Shown in pieces: positions 35,179 through 44,296 of a stretch of 64,000 nt of DNA; the first letter of the stretch is position 1, and each line of letters begins with the position of its first letter. Source of the stretch: G942493275 sp942493275. GTDB lineage: Bacteria; Actinomycetota; Coriobacteriia; Anaerosomatales; PHET01. Both the position numbers and the translations under genes were made by a program. Under the pieces are notes generated by a model, which saw nothing but the letters and a program-made list of their open reading frames with translations, did not search any database and was not told where the DNA came from. The stretch lies in NCBI GenBank assembly GCA_942493275.1, contig OW818687.1, positions 1,860,001 to 1,924,000 of the forward strand. Direction: 5' to 3'.

Positions 35179-36431
35179 GCGCGGGCTCCTTCGTGGATGG
35201 CGATGGCATCGCGATACGCCGACTCGACGAGCACGACGACGCGGGATGAATCGAACTCGGAGGCGGCCTCGCGAGCCGCTGCCGAGCGATCGCGAGCGGA
35301 GGCGGGGTCGGCCAGCACGCTCTCGATGGCGGCGGCGAGTCCGGCGGGGTTGTCAGGGGGCGCAAGCACGCCGAGCCGGCCCTGGCCGAGCAGGTCGGCG
35401 ACGGCGCCGGTGCCGGTAGCGACCACGGGCACGCCGGCGGCGAAGGCCTCGATGACGACCCGAGATTGGCCCTCTCGGACACGGGAGGGGAGTACGAACA
35501 CGTCGGCGGCGTGCAGCCAGCGCACGACCTCATCCTGGCCCACGGCGGTCGAGACCACGAAGGAGCCGCCATCGGCGCTCCAGCGGTCGCGCAGCTGCTG
35601 TACGGTCAGGTCGATCTCAGGGCCCACGAGCGCAAGGGTCGCGGTGGGGTTGCTTTCGACGACGACGGCCATCGCGTCGACCAGATCCTCGACGCCTTTG
35701 CTCTGCGCGAGCCAGCCCACGTAGAGCACGAGCGGGCGCGCGCCGGGGTCGTCGGTGGCAAGAGTGCCGGGATCGGTCGCGAACACCTCGACGTCGATGC
35801 CGTTAGGGACGAATCGCGGAGTCGTACTCTGCACGAGTCCCGCGAGCGCCTCGGCGGCATCCGGGCTCACCGCGAGCACCACGTCTGCTGCCGCGAGGTT
35901 CTCGGCAGCCAGACGCTGGCGCGGGCCGGGGCCCTCGTCGCGGAAGCTCGACAGCGAGTGCGAGGTGATGAGTGCGGGAGCCGATGCGCCGGCGAGGCGG
36001 CCGTAGTACGGGCGCATCTCGGCGTGGTGGTAGTGGATGACGTCAGGTGCGAAGTCGGCGATCGCGCGGTGCAGTCCCACGGCGTGTGCCGCGATCGACT
36101 CCGGCTTCCACCCGCACTCGCGAGTGGTGGTCCGGGAGCGGAACGCGCGCAGGTAGGCGCCGAGCCCGCGGCTGCCGAGCGCCTTGGCGAGCGCGCCGCG
36201 GCGCGACACCGGGCGGTAGAGGCGGCCGAACTCAGCGCGTGCTGCTGGGCCGGGGCTCGCGTTGTCGGCGTAGACGGCGACCTCGTGGCCGCGCGCTTCG
36301 AGACTGCGGGCGAGGTTGGAGACGTGTGCCGCCACGCCGCCGGTGGTGTTGCCGCCGTCGTCAGCGGCAACGGGGCCGACGAGGAGCACCCGCAACGGGG
36401 CGCCGGAGGTGCGGGAGTGCGCCTCAGGCAT
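35175..36431 (-). CDS. Glycosyltransferase family 4
   Basis: A 418-residue GT-B glycosyltransferase. The N-terminal domain starts LRVLLVGPVAADDGGNTTGG; donor-binding motifs include LVLYVGWLAQSKGVEDLVDA and the family EX7E in PSRVREGQSRVVIEAFAAGV. The start at 36431 (MPEAHSRTSG) is chosen because residues upstream in the same frame are antisense-like low-complexity sequence. It overlaps the two-domain oxidoreductase gene by 8 bases and the downstream gene by 4. Donor and acceptor cannot be told. Confidence 0.9.
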   Translation of the reverse strand: MPEAHSRTSGAPLRVLLVGPVAADDGGNTTGGVAAHVSNLARSLEARGHEVAVYADNASPGPAARAEFGRLYRPVSRRGALAKALGSRGLGAYLRAFRSRTTTRECGWKPESIAAHAVGLHRAIADFAPDVIHYHHAEMRPYYGRLAGASAPALITSHSLSSFRDEGPGPRQRLAAENLAAADVVLAVSPDAAEALAGLVQSTTPRFVPNGIDVEVFATDPGTLATDDPGARPLVLYVGWLAQSKGVEDLVDAMAVVVESNPTATLALVGPEIDLTVQQLRDRWSADGGSFVVSTAVGQDEVVRWLHAADVFVLPSRVREGQSRVVIEAFAAGVPVVATGTGAVADLLGQGRLGVLAPPDNPAGLAAAIESVLADPASARDRSAAAREAASEFDSSRVVVLVESAYRDAIAIHEGARA

Positions 36432-38616
36432 CGGCGGCCTTAACCGGGAGCACGACGTCGACGGGGGCTCCGGTGCGCGCGGCCTCGAGTGCGGCGAGCG
36501 CCACGATGGTGCCGCGCACGCCGTCGACCACGCCCATGCCGAGCGTCGCCTTGCCCTGGCAGGCCTCGACGAACTCGGTGAGGCAGGCGAGGTGACCCTT
36601 GTCGATCTCCTTGGTCTCGAGCCCCTTCTCGGATCCGGCGCCCGCGACCGTGGTGACGCGGTAGTCGTCGATGGCGAAGGCGGCCTTGTCGCAGAAGACC
36701 TCGATGCGCTCCTTGGGAAACGCCGAGGAGCCGTTGCCGGCATAGAACACTTGGCCGATGGAGCCGTCAGCGAACTCAATGGTGATCGCGAGGTTGTCGT
36801 AGGCGGCGTACTCGGCGCCCAGGCCCCCGAGCGCGCTCGCGCTCACTCGCGTGGGCTCGGCGCCGGCGAAGTACGTCAGCAGGTCGAAGAAGTGGCAGGC
36901 CTCGCCGACGATGCGTCCGCCGCCCTCGATGGGGTCGTAGACCCAGTGGCTCGGCTCCTTGTAGCCGGCGTTCACGCGGTACGTCATCATCTTCGGGCCG
37001 CGACGCTTCTCAAGCGCGCGCTTCACGACCACGGAGTGCGGCGAGTACCGGCGGTTGAAGCCGACGGTCAGCAGAACGCCCGACTCGGCGACGGCGGAGG
37101 CGACGTCGGCGCACTCCTCGGCGGTGAGACCGAGCGGCTTCTCGACGAACACGTGCTTGCCCGCGCGCGCGGCAGCAGCCGCGAGCGAGGCGTGCGAGTC
37201 GTGACGGGTCGAGATGATGACGGCGTCGATCTTGTCGTCGGCGATGATCTGGTTGTCGTCGGTGGTCGCGTACTCGGCGCCGGCCTTCTTCGCCGAGGAT
37301 GCGGCCGAGGACCCCCGCTTCGTGGCGACCCCGCGGATGGAGGCGCCGGGAATCCGCATGAGGTTGGGGATGTGGAAGGCGCGGGCGAACGAACCCGCCC
37401 CGATGACGCCAAAGCTGACGTCGCCGGCGATAGCGCCCTGACGCATCTGCACGATGCGCGGGGCCGGCTCGCCGACGGGCTCATCGGCCGGGGTGTAGGC
37501 GAGGAGCGTGGCGACCGCGGCGCCGGTGGCGGCGAGCGCGGAGGTGTAGGCGGTCTCGGCCTCGTCGATGCCGAACACCTTATCGACCAGCGGCGCGAGC
37601 TTGATGCGGCCGTCGGCGGCGAGGCGCAGGAACTCGTCCATATTGCGCTTCTCGGTCCAACGGACGTAGGCGATCGGGTAGTCGAGCCCGTCCTCCTCGT
37701 AGCTCGTGTCGTAGCGGCCGGGGCCGTACGAACGCGAGATGAGGAGGTCCTGCTCGCGGTGGTAGAACGTCTTGCGCTCGAGCTCCATGCCGACGTCGCC
37801 CACGATGACGACCTTACCGCGCTCGCGACACATCTCGAACGCCTGGTTCACAACCGCACTCGACTTGGTGCCCGCATAGATCAGCACCGCATCAAGACCG
37901 ACGCCTTCCGAGAAGCGCATCGCGGCGTCGACCGGGTCCACGTCGCTCGATACCACGCCGTCATGAGCGCCGAGCTCGCGGGCGAGCGACACGCGGTCGG
38001 CGGCGAGGTCGAAGCCGATGACGCGGCAGCCCGCCGAGGTCAGGATCTGGCACCCGATCTGGCCGAGCAGACCAAGGCCCACCACGCCAACACGGTCGCC
38101 GAGTCCAACCTCGGCACGGCGCACGCCCTGCATCGAGATGGCGCCGAGCGTGACGAACGCCGCCTCGACGGTGTCGAGTCCCTCAGGCACGGGGATGCAC
38201 AGGTTCACCGGCACCGTGATGTACTCGGCGTGTACGGCGTAGCCGCCGCCTGCGCACGCGACCACGTCACCGGGCTCGAAGCCCTCGACGCCGGCGCCGA
38301 CAGCCGTGACCACGCCGGCTGCGCTGTAGCCGAGCGGGCGCAGGTCTCCGCCGCCGCCCTGGACCGCCTTCGCGGTCGCGCCCACGCCATCACTGATGGC
38401 CTTCTTGATGGCCTTGCGCACGAGTGCGGGGTTACGCATGACGCGCTCGATCGGCGTGCCGGACTTGGCTGCGGCGCCCTTGACGCCGGAGCCCTCGGTG
38501 CCGGTGCTGATCAGCGAGTGGGCGGTGCGGACGAGGACTTCGCCCGGACCCGGCGCGGGTGCGGGGACCTCCTGCACGTTGACGCCGGCGGGACCGCCGA
38601 GGAAGACCTGCTTCAT
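36424..38616 (-). CDS. Two-domain oxidoreductase: zinc-type alcohol dehydrogenase fused to Gfo/Idh/MocA
   Basis: A 730-residue fusion. Residues about 1-370 are a medium-chain dehydrogenase (MKQVFLGGPAGVNVQEVPAP, RPLGYSAAGVVTAVGAGVEG, RVGVVGLGLLGQIGCQILTS). Residues about 395-725 are a Gfo/Idh/MocA enzyme with VSFGVIGAGSFARAFHIPNL and the catalytic EKP in HVFVEKPLGL. Such fusions occur in many bacterial surface-polysaccharide clusters and are thought to modify sugar nucleotides; the exact reaction is not known to me. ATG at 38616 has GGAGGT upstream and gives the conserved start; the longer frame to 38673 does not. Confidence 0.88.
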   Translation of the reverse strand: MKQVFLGGPAGVNVQEVPAPAPGPGEVLVRTAHSLISTGTEGSGVKGAAAKSGTPIERVMRNPALVRKAIKKAISDGVGATAKAVQGGGGDLRPLGYSAAGVVTAVGAGVEGFEPGDVVACAGGGYAVHAEYITVPVNLCIPVPEGLDTVEAAFVTLGAISMQGVRRAEVGLGDRVGVVGLGLLGQIGCQILTSAGCRVIGFDLAADRVSLARELGAHDGVVSSDVDPVDAAMRFSEGVGLDAVLIYAGTKSSAVVNQAFEMCRERGKVVIVGDVGMELERKTFYHREQDLLISRSYGPGRYDTSYEEDGLDYPIAYVRWTEKRNMDEFLRLAADGRIKLAPLVDKVFGIDEAETAYTSALAATGAAVATLLAYTPADEPVGEPAPRIVQMRQGAIAGDVSFGVIGAGSFARAFHIPNLMRIPGASIRGVATKRGSSAASSAKKAGAEYATTDDNQIIADDKIDAVIISTRHDSHASLAAAAARAGKHVFVEKPLGLTAEECADVASAVAESGVLLTVGFNRRYSPHSVVVKRALEKRRGPKMMTYRVNAGYKEPSHWVYDPIEGGGRIVGEACHFFDLLTYFAGAEPTRVSASALGGLGAEYAAYDNLAITIEFADGSIGQVFYAGNGSSAFPKERIEVFCDKAAFAIDDYRVTTVAGAGSEKGLETKEIDKGHLACLTEFVEACQGKATLGMGVVDGVRGTIVALAALEAARTGAPVDVVLPVKAADA

Positions 38617-38682
38617 GAAGACCTCCGAGGTTTCATTCGGGTGGGTGGAGACGCGCGATGTCGTTCCCCCCAAGCACGCCGG

Positions 38683-38688
38683 ATTCTA
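38683..38688 (-). promoter_or_regulatory. -10 box of the leftward polysaccharide operon
   Basis: TAGAAT read on the minus strand, in the 119-base gap between the flippase gene and the two-domain oxidoreductase gene. The predicted transcript would start near 38676, about 60 bases before the ATG at 38616. Confidence 0.45.
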
Positions 38689-38735
38689 CCACTCAAGGGA
38701 GATTACCGGCCGCTCGAGCGACGTGCGTCGAAGGG

Positions 38736-40274
38736 TCAGGACGAGCGCCGGATGAGGCGCTTTGCGACGTTGCCGATGGCCTGCCGCTCGCTCGGGCGCA
38801 CCGCGCCCGTGAGCAGAGCGAGCACCGTGTAGACCACGACGCCGAGGGCCGCCTCGGCGAGCAACAGCCACACCGAGTCCTTCGGTGTGGCGAACACGGT
38901 CACGAGCAGCAGCCACATCGCGGCGCTCGAGCCGGCGATGCGCGCCACGTCGAGCCACGGGATGTGCCACGCCATGTAGGGACGGCTGCGCAGCCACGTG
39001 ACGCTCAAGAGCAGCACGTAGGAGGCGAGCGTCGTCCACGCTGCGGCCATGTAGCCGTAGCGTGGTACGAGCACGAGGTTGAGACCGATCTGGAAGAGGG
39101 CCGCGATCAGCGTGTTGGTCATGATGATCTTCGACTTCTTGTGCAGGCTCACGCCCACGCCCGCGATCTGCGTGAGTCCGTAGCACAGCGCGCCTGCGGC
39201 CACGATCGCAAGGATCGGGTACGCCTCCTGATAGCGCTCGTTGGTGAAGACGATCATGAACTCCTCGGAGGCTGCGGCGATACCTGCGAGAAGCGGCACC
39301 GTCACCAGCAGGAAGTAGCGCGTGAACTGCGTCTGGACCTTCTCGGCCAGGTGCTGGCCCTGCTTCTCGAACGTCTGCACCATCACCGGGCCCATGGTGA
39401 GCGTCAGCGGGGCGATGAACAGCTGCATGATCTTGTCGCCCAGGCCGTAGGTGACCGAGTAAAGGCCGACTTCGGCGGCGTCTCGGAAGGCCTGGATGAT
39501 GTAGCGGTCTGAGAGCACCAGCGCCCACGATGAGATGTTCGCGAGCATGATCGGCACGCCGTATGAGAGGTACTCGGCTGCGAGTTCGCGGTTCGCCTCC
39601 TTGGGCGAGAGCGAACCTTCCTGCGCGACGCGCCGGAGCACGATCGGCAGTACGAGCAGGTTGCCGCTCAGCGTGCCCACGAGGATGCCGAGGGCGCCCG
39701 CCGAGGTCTTTGCGACGAGCGCGACGGCAATCACCGTGGTCACGATCGTGACCGTGTTCGCGATGCGCGCGAAAGACTTCGCGCGGTTGGCGGCACGTTG
39801 TATTTGTTGGAGAACGGTGACGAGTGACGCGACGAGCATCGAGGCGAGCGCGACCGGCACGAGGCGCACCAGCCCCGGCTCCAGATGGGGGAGCGCGACG
39901 AGCACGATGGCGCCGAGAACGAAGATCGCGACGAACAGCGAGGCGAGCGCGACCCACAGGGTGGTCGCCGTGAACTGGTCGCCTCGGTCTTCCTTCTCGC
40001 ACGGCCAGTAGTAGCGGATGACTGAGGGCGAGATCCAGCCCACGGCGAGCGTGGTCGCGAGCGAGGTGGCCGACGAGATCAGGTAGAAGAAGCCGTAGTC
40101 GGCCGGGTCGATGTTGGCCGTGAAGACCGGCACCGTGACGAGCGACGTGAGTGCCGGCAGGAACCGCACCGGGAAGTAGGTGAGCGCGTCAGAGCCCGCA
40201 CCCCGAAGGATGCGCTCGAGGTTCACCGTCGGCAGCGGGGCCTCGGTGGGGGCTGGTGTCTTCTCGTCGCTCAC
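38736..40274 (-). CDS. Polysaccharide flippase, Wzx/MATE-like
   Basis: A 512-residue integral membrane protein with 12-14 predicted helices, for example YFPVRFLPALTSLVTVPVFT, LWVALASLFVAIFVLGAIVL and AYPILAIVAAGALCYGLTQI. Layout and motifs (ADYGFFYLISSATSLATTLA; ISSWALVLSDRYIIQAFRDA; EVGLYSVTYGLGDKIMQLFI) fit lipid-linked oligosaccharide flippases of Wzx/Wzy systems. The GTG start at 40274 gives a cytoplasmic head of about 20 residues; the long upstream extension in frame overlaps the preceding gene and is rejected. It lies 25 bases downstream of the glycosyltransferase gene. Confidence 0.9.
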   Translation of the reverse strand: MSDEKTPAPTEAPLPTVNLERILRGAGSDALTYFPVRFLPALTSLVTVPVFTANIDPADYGFFYLISSATSLATTLAVGWISPSVIRYYWPCEKEDRGDQFTATTLWVALASLFVAIFVLGAIVLVALPHLEPGLVRLVPVALASMLVASLVTVLQQIQRAANRAKSFARIANTVTIVTTVIAVALVAKTSAGALGILVGTLSGNLLVLPIVLRRVAQEGSLSPKEANRELAAEYLSYGVPIMLANISSWALVLSDRYIIQAFRDAAEVGLYSVTYGLGDKIMQLFIAPLTLTMGPVMVQTFEKQGQHLAEKVQTQFTRYFLLVTVPLLAGIAAASEEFMIVFTNERYQEAYPILAIVAAGALCYGLTQIAGVGVSLHKKSKIIMTNTLIAALFQIGLNLVLVPRYGYMAAAWTTLASYVLLLSVTWLRSRPYMAWHIPWLDVARIAGSSAAMWLLLVTVFATPKDSVWLLLAEAALGVVVYTVLALLTGAVRPSERQAIGNVAKRLIRRSS

Positions 40275-40299
40275 GGATGGAATCGTATGCCGAGGCGGC

Positions 40300-41490
40300 C
40301 TACGAGCGCTTCTCCGTCGCCAAAGCGTCATACACGCCGAGAAGCGCGGGTGCGTCCGCTTCGAGGTTCCAGCGGTCGAGAACCGCCTTGCGACCTGCGG
40401 CTGCGGCGGTGCGGGCGACCTCGGGGTCACTCAGCTCGAGTGCCTCGCGCGCGAAGTCAGCCGCGTCGCCGGTGCGAAACACGCCGCCCGCCTGCGCCTC
40501 GCGCACGATGCGTGCGAGCGGCAGGCAGTCGCTGACGAGGACCGGCCGCTCGAGCGCCATGTACTGGAACAGCTTGTGCGGCACGGTGGCATCGGTGTGT
40601 GGCGAGCGGTGGTGCGGCACCAGCGCGAGCGTTGCGGTGCGGATGTACTCCATTGCCGCGTCCTTCGACAGCCAGCCGGTGAACTCGACCGCGTCGCTGA
40701 GGTTCAGCGCGGCGGCCTGTGCCTTGAGCTCGGTGAGGGTGTCACCGTCGCCGACGATCGTGAGGCGTGCGTCGGGACGCTTCGCGAGGATGGCCGGCAT
40801 TGCCGCGACGGCGGTGTCGAGACCGCGATGCGCGGCCACGCCGCCCACGTACACGAGGCGCGGGCCCGCCGAGAAATCGAGTGCGGGGGGCTCGGGAAGC
40901 GCGAGCGCGAGGGGCTCGGTGTTGCCGAAGACCGCGATCTTGGCGGGGTCGGCTCCGAGACCGGCGAGTCGCTCGCGTGCCTCGTCGACGACTACGATCA
41001 CGCGGTCGGCGTTCTCGACCGACCAGCGCTCGAGCTTCTCGGCGCGCTCGGGGGAGAACAGGATGCGGTCCGCGCGACGGCGACGCCACAAGCGAAGGGC
41101 GGCGGGGTAGTTCTCGTGGAAGTCGAGCACGACCGGCACGCCGGTCTCGCGCCCGGCGAGAATCGCCGACTTCGCGTACGGCAGGTCGTGCACGTGGAGC
41201 GCCTCGGCGCCGTGCACGCGCACGAGGTCGACCATGCCCTGGCGCCACGAAGGCGAGTCGAGCGTGGTGAGGAAGCGCCACGAGTCGAATTTGCGCGCGA
41301 GCGTGTTGCCCGGGTGGACGCGATGGCGGACGGCGGTGACGGAGCCGACGGTCTCGACCTCGGCCTGCCCCGGCTCGCGGCGACACAGCACCAGGATCTC
41401 GTGGCCGGCTGCGGCGAGCGCGTCGGCCTCCTTCTCGATGCGGATGTCGGGTGGGAACTTGTGGTTGGCGTGCACCATGCCAATGCGCAT
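40300..41490 (-). CDS. Glycosyltransferase family 4
   Basis: A 396-residue GT-B glycosyltransferase starting MRIGMVHANHKFPPDIRIEK. Typical features are ALHVHDLPYAKSAILA, VVLDFHENYPAALRLW, LVYVGGVAAHRGLDTAVAAM and HTDATVPHKLFQYMALERPV, with the donor-site glutamine/glutamate region. It is related to the enzyme at 46267, which also has RVEKEA and LDFHE motifs. ATG at 41490 is preceded by AAAGGA; longer in-frame versions run into the divergent gene and are rejected. Confidence 0.9.
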   Translation of the reverse strand: MRIGMVHANHKFPPDIRIEKEADALAAAGHEILVLCRREPGQAEVETVGSVTAVRHRVHPGNTLARKFDSWRFLTTLDSPSWRQGMVDLVRVHGAEALHVHDLPYAKSAILAGRETGVPVVLDFHENYPAALRLWRRRRADRILFSPERAEKLERWSVENADRVIVVVDEARERLAGLGADPAKIAVFGNTEPLALALPEPPALDFSAGPRLVYVGGVAAHRGLDTAVAAMPAILAKRPDARLTIVGDGDTLTELKAQAAALNLSDAVEFTGWLSKDAAMEYIRTATLALVPHHRSPHTDATVPHKLFQYMALERPVLVSDCLPLARIVREAQAGGVFRTGDAADFAREALELSDPEVARTAAAAGRKAVLDRWNLEADAPALLGVYDALATEKRS

Positions 41491-41561
41491 GGGGGTCCTT
41501 TCGGGAGGTGGCGGTTCGACAACGGACGGGGCTGTTATGGCTCCTCGGCGCGCTGCCCTGC

Positions 41562-41567
41562 TAGTAT
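41562..41567 (+). promoter_or_regulatory. -10 box of a probable leaderless glycosyltransferase transcript
   Basis: TAGTAT ends 7 bases before GTG at 41575, so transcription should start at the first codon. There is no ribosome binding sequence between them. The box lies in the 84-base divergent gap that also has to serve the leftward glycosyltransferase gene at 41490. Confidence 0.5.
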
Positions 41568-41574
41568 CCATTCC

Positions 41575-42915
41575 GTGGAAGAGAACCAGCGGCGAAACGT
41601 GCTCATTGTAGCCTACGAGTTCCCTCCCTCGGCGGGCGGGGGCGTGCAGCGCCTCGCCAAAATGGTGCGCTACCTGCCCGATTCGGGGTGGACACCGCAC
41701 GTGCTCGCGGCCACGCCCGTGTGGGGTAGGCCCCAGGACGAGAGCCTGGTCGAGCAGGTCGCCTTTGCCGAGGTCACGCGTCTGCCCAACAGGAGCATCG
41801 GCGCGTCGGTTGCGCGCGCCCTGGCACCGGTGAAGGCGCTTCGCCGCCGAGGTGGCGGCAGCTCGGCAGGTGCAGGCGTCCCCGCAAAGCCCGCGGCCGC
41901 GGCAGGTGCTACCGGGATCCCGGCCAGCACCCGGATCGTGCGCAGGCTCGGCATCGACACCGCCGAGCTGTGGGCGCGCAAAGTTCCCGCCGAGGCGCTT
42001 CGGCTCCATCGCAAGATCGGCTTCGACGCCGTCATCGCTTCCGGACCTCCGCACTCAGCGCTGGTCGCCGGTGCGCGCGCCGCCCGCGAGATGGGCGTGC
42101 CGTTCATCGCCGACTTCCGCGACGCCTGGCGCGAGAATCCCGACTTCCGCCGTCCCGAGTCGCCGGATCAAGACGCTCGCTCGCTCGCGCTCGAGCGTGA
42201 GGTTCTCTCGGTGGCAGACGCCGTGGTCGCGGTGAGCCAGCCGATAGCGGATGAGACGCTTGAGGAGGGCGCCACCACGGCGATCGTTGTCCCCAACGGC
42301 TTCGACCCCTCCGATCTGCCGCGCCATCGCGTGCAGCGCGGGCCGCTCACCATCGCGTTCATGGGCCGCTTCTACGGCAGCACCGACCCCACGCCGTTCT
42401 TCGACGGCGCGGCTGAGGCGGTTCGCCGAGGAGGCCCCGCGGCTGACCTGCACATCGAGGTCCTCGGCCAGATGTCCGATTTCGTGCGCGACGCCATCGA
42501 ATCACGAGGGCTTGACGGCCACGTCACCTATCACGGGTACCTGCCGCACGCCCAGGCTCTCGAGATCGTGTCGCGCTCCGACGCGGGGCTCGTGGCACTG
42601 CGCGATCATGCGGGCGGCGAGGCCAACTACACCGGAAAGATATTCGAGTACCTCGGGGTCGGCCTGCCGATCCTGCTCGTGGGACCGGAGATGGGCGTCG
42701 CAGCACAGCTTGTCCGAGAAGCCCGGGCCGGCATCGCGGTGCCGTACTCGCGCCCCGACCGAGTCGCCGACGCACTTGAAGAGCTCGCGCGCCGCAAGGT
42801 GGACGGGTTCTCGGTCGTGGACCCGGTCGCCGAAGTCGTCGCACGTTTCGACCGCCGTACGCAGGCTGCGCGCATCGCCGCGCTGCTCGACGAGGTGGTG
42901 AGCGCCCGTGCGTGA
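41575..42915 (+). CDS. Glycosyltransferase, GT-B type
   Basis: A 446-residue glycosyltransferase. The N terminus RNVLIVAYEFPPSAGGGVQR is typical of a GT4-like branch; VPFIADFRDAWRENP and YTGKIFEYLGVGLPILLVGP follow. An Ala/Gly-rich insert of about 30 residues (residues 95-125) is unusual for the family. GTG at 41575 fits both the conserved start and the leaderless -10 box. It opens a rightward operon whose genes overlap or nearly touch, up to 47418. Confidence 0.88.
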   Translation: MEENQRRNVLIVAYEFPPSAGGGVQRLAKMVRYLPDSGWTPHVLAATPVWGRPQDESLVEQVAFAEVTRLPNRSIGASVARALAPVKALRRRGGGSSAGAGVPAKPAAAAGATGIPASTRIVRRLGIDTAELWARKVPAEALRLHRKIGFDAVIASGPPHSALVAGARAAREMGVPFIADFRDAWRENPDFRRPESPDQDARSLALEREVLSVADAVVAVSQPIADETLEEGATTAIVVPNGFDPSDLPRHRVQRGPLTIAFMGRFYGSTDPTPFFDGAAEAVRRGGPAADLHIEVLGQMSDFVRDAIESRGLDGHVTYHGYLPHAQALEIVSRSDAGLVALRDHAGGEANYTGKIFEYLGVGLPILLVGPEMGVAAQLVREARAGIAVPYSRPDRVADALEELARRKVDGFSVVDPVAEVVARFDRRTQAARIAALLDEVVSARA

Positions 42916-44296
42916 GGCGATCGCTCGCATTCCTGACTCGCGGGCGACGTGGGTCATCCTCGCGGGCGCCGCAGGCCTCGTGGTCGCGGCCGGAGCCTCG
43001 CAGCTGGGGCTTGCGGGCGCGATCGCCGCGCTCGTCGTACTCGGCGGTCTGGTCGCGGCAGCGAAAGGGGTGCTCGACGTCCGTTTCGCGCTCTCGCTCT
43101 CGCTCGTCGCGCTGCCGCTCGATGTCTACGGGCGCCTGATCGAGCGCCCGATCGCGCTCACGGCGTATCAGGGGACCCTGTTCATCGCTCTGGCTGCGTG
43201 GGCGCTCGCCATCGCGCGCGGCAAGCAGCGGCTGCCTCGTCCCAGCGCGGTCGACGCCGCCATGGCGCTCTTCGTGATCGCCGGACTCTGGTCGCTGCCG
43301 CACTCGCTTGCTCCGAGTGCCACTGCGCTCTCAATCGCGCGTCTCGTCTTCATATGGGCCTTCGTCGCTCTCATCTCCCATAACCTGCGTTCGGAGGTCG
43401 ACCTCAGGACCTTCGTGAACGTGCTCATCGCCACGGGTGTCGCCGGCGGCCTGCTCGCGTTGGCGCAGTACATGGGATACGACGTCGGCAACATCCACGT
43501 GCAGGGCCCGGATGACTTCCGGGCGCTCTCGCGCGTCTCGGGATTCTTTGATGACCCGAACTACTTCGCAGGCTTCCTGACCGCATGCGCCGTTGCGGCC
43601 GCCGGGCTCTTGGCGCACTCGAAGCGGTGGATCGACGTGCTCGTCTACGCGGCCGGCGTGGGCATCTGCTCCCTGGGCGTCGTGCTCACGTTTTCGCGCA
43701 CCGCGTGGCTCGGTCTGGCGTTGGGCTTCGTGTTGGTGGCGTTCACAGCTCCCAGGCGTGTCCGGTTCGTCCTCGTCTCGGCAGGCGTCGCAGGGGTGCT
43801 GCTGTTGGTGGCGCTCCAGCCGGCCACCGTCATCGACCGGGTCGCATCGTCGTTTGACTTCCAGGGTGACGAGTCGATCTCGACGCGCATCTACATGGCT
43901 GGTTCGATGCTCGACATGATCGAGGACAATCCGGTGTGGGGGACGGGGCTTGCGGCGTTCGACCGCGAGTATCCGTATTATCGCAACGCGTATGCGAGCA
44001 GAACCATCCTCCGGCCGCACCAGATCCCGCTCGGCCTGTGGTCCGAGGCGGGTATCGCGGGCCTGATCGCCCAACTCGGAATGCTCATCGCGGTGGGCTT
44101 CACGCTCTTTGCCGACCGCCGCAAGCGTCCGTTCTCCGCCTACGAGTCGGTCGCGTTGGCCGGCATCGTGTGCATGTCGGTCCAGTCCCTGTTCCAGTAC
44201 TATCTCTATTTCGAGTACCTGTGGCTGTTTGTGGCGCTCGCCGTGGCCGCTTCGCGGGTCGCTCGACGTGATGAGGAGGCTTCACAGCATGTCTGA
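42908..44296 (+). CDS. O-antigen ligase/polymerase family membrane protein (Wzy/WaaL-like)
   Basis: A 462-residue protein with about ten membrane helices. The family's conserved centre is visible: SRVSGFFDDPNYFAGFLTAC, then LTFSRTAWLGLALGFVLVAF, and later WGTGLAAFDREYPYYRNAYA in the large periplasmic-side loop, where Wzy_C proteins bind glycan. It would polymerise repeat units or ligate a polymer outside the membrane. The GTG start overlaps the previous gene by 8 bases. Together with the flippase at 38736 and the chain-length-like protein downstream it completes a Wzx/Wzy-type set. Confidence 0.9.
   Translation: MREAIARIPDSRATWVILAGAAGLVVAAGASQLGLAGAIAALVVLGGLVAAAKGVLDVRFALSLSLVALPLDVYGRLIERPIALTAYQGTLFIALAAWALAIARGKQRLPRPSAVDAAMALFVIAGLWSLPHSLAPSATALSIARLVFIWAFVALISHNLRSEVDLRTFVNVLIATGVAGGLLALAQYMGYDVGNIHVQGPDDFRALSRVSGFFDDPNYFAGFLTACAVAAAGLLAHSKRWIDVLVYAAGVGICSLGVVLTFSRTAWLGLALGFVLVAFTAPRRVRFVLVSAGVAGVLLLVALQPATVIDRVASSFDFQGDESISTRIYMAGSMLDMIEDNPVWGTGLAAFDREYPYYRNAYASRTILRPHQIPLGLWSEAGIAGLIAQLGMLIAVGFTLFADRRKRPFSAYESVALAGIVCMSVQSLFQYYLYFEYLWLFVALAVAASRVARRDEEASQHV

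Noticed and set aside
36316..38832. 838-codon plus-strand frame opposite the two-domain oxidoreductase
   Set aside because: Low-complexity Arg/Gly/Ala-rich translation without motifs, and no ribosome binding site.
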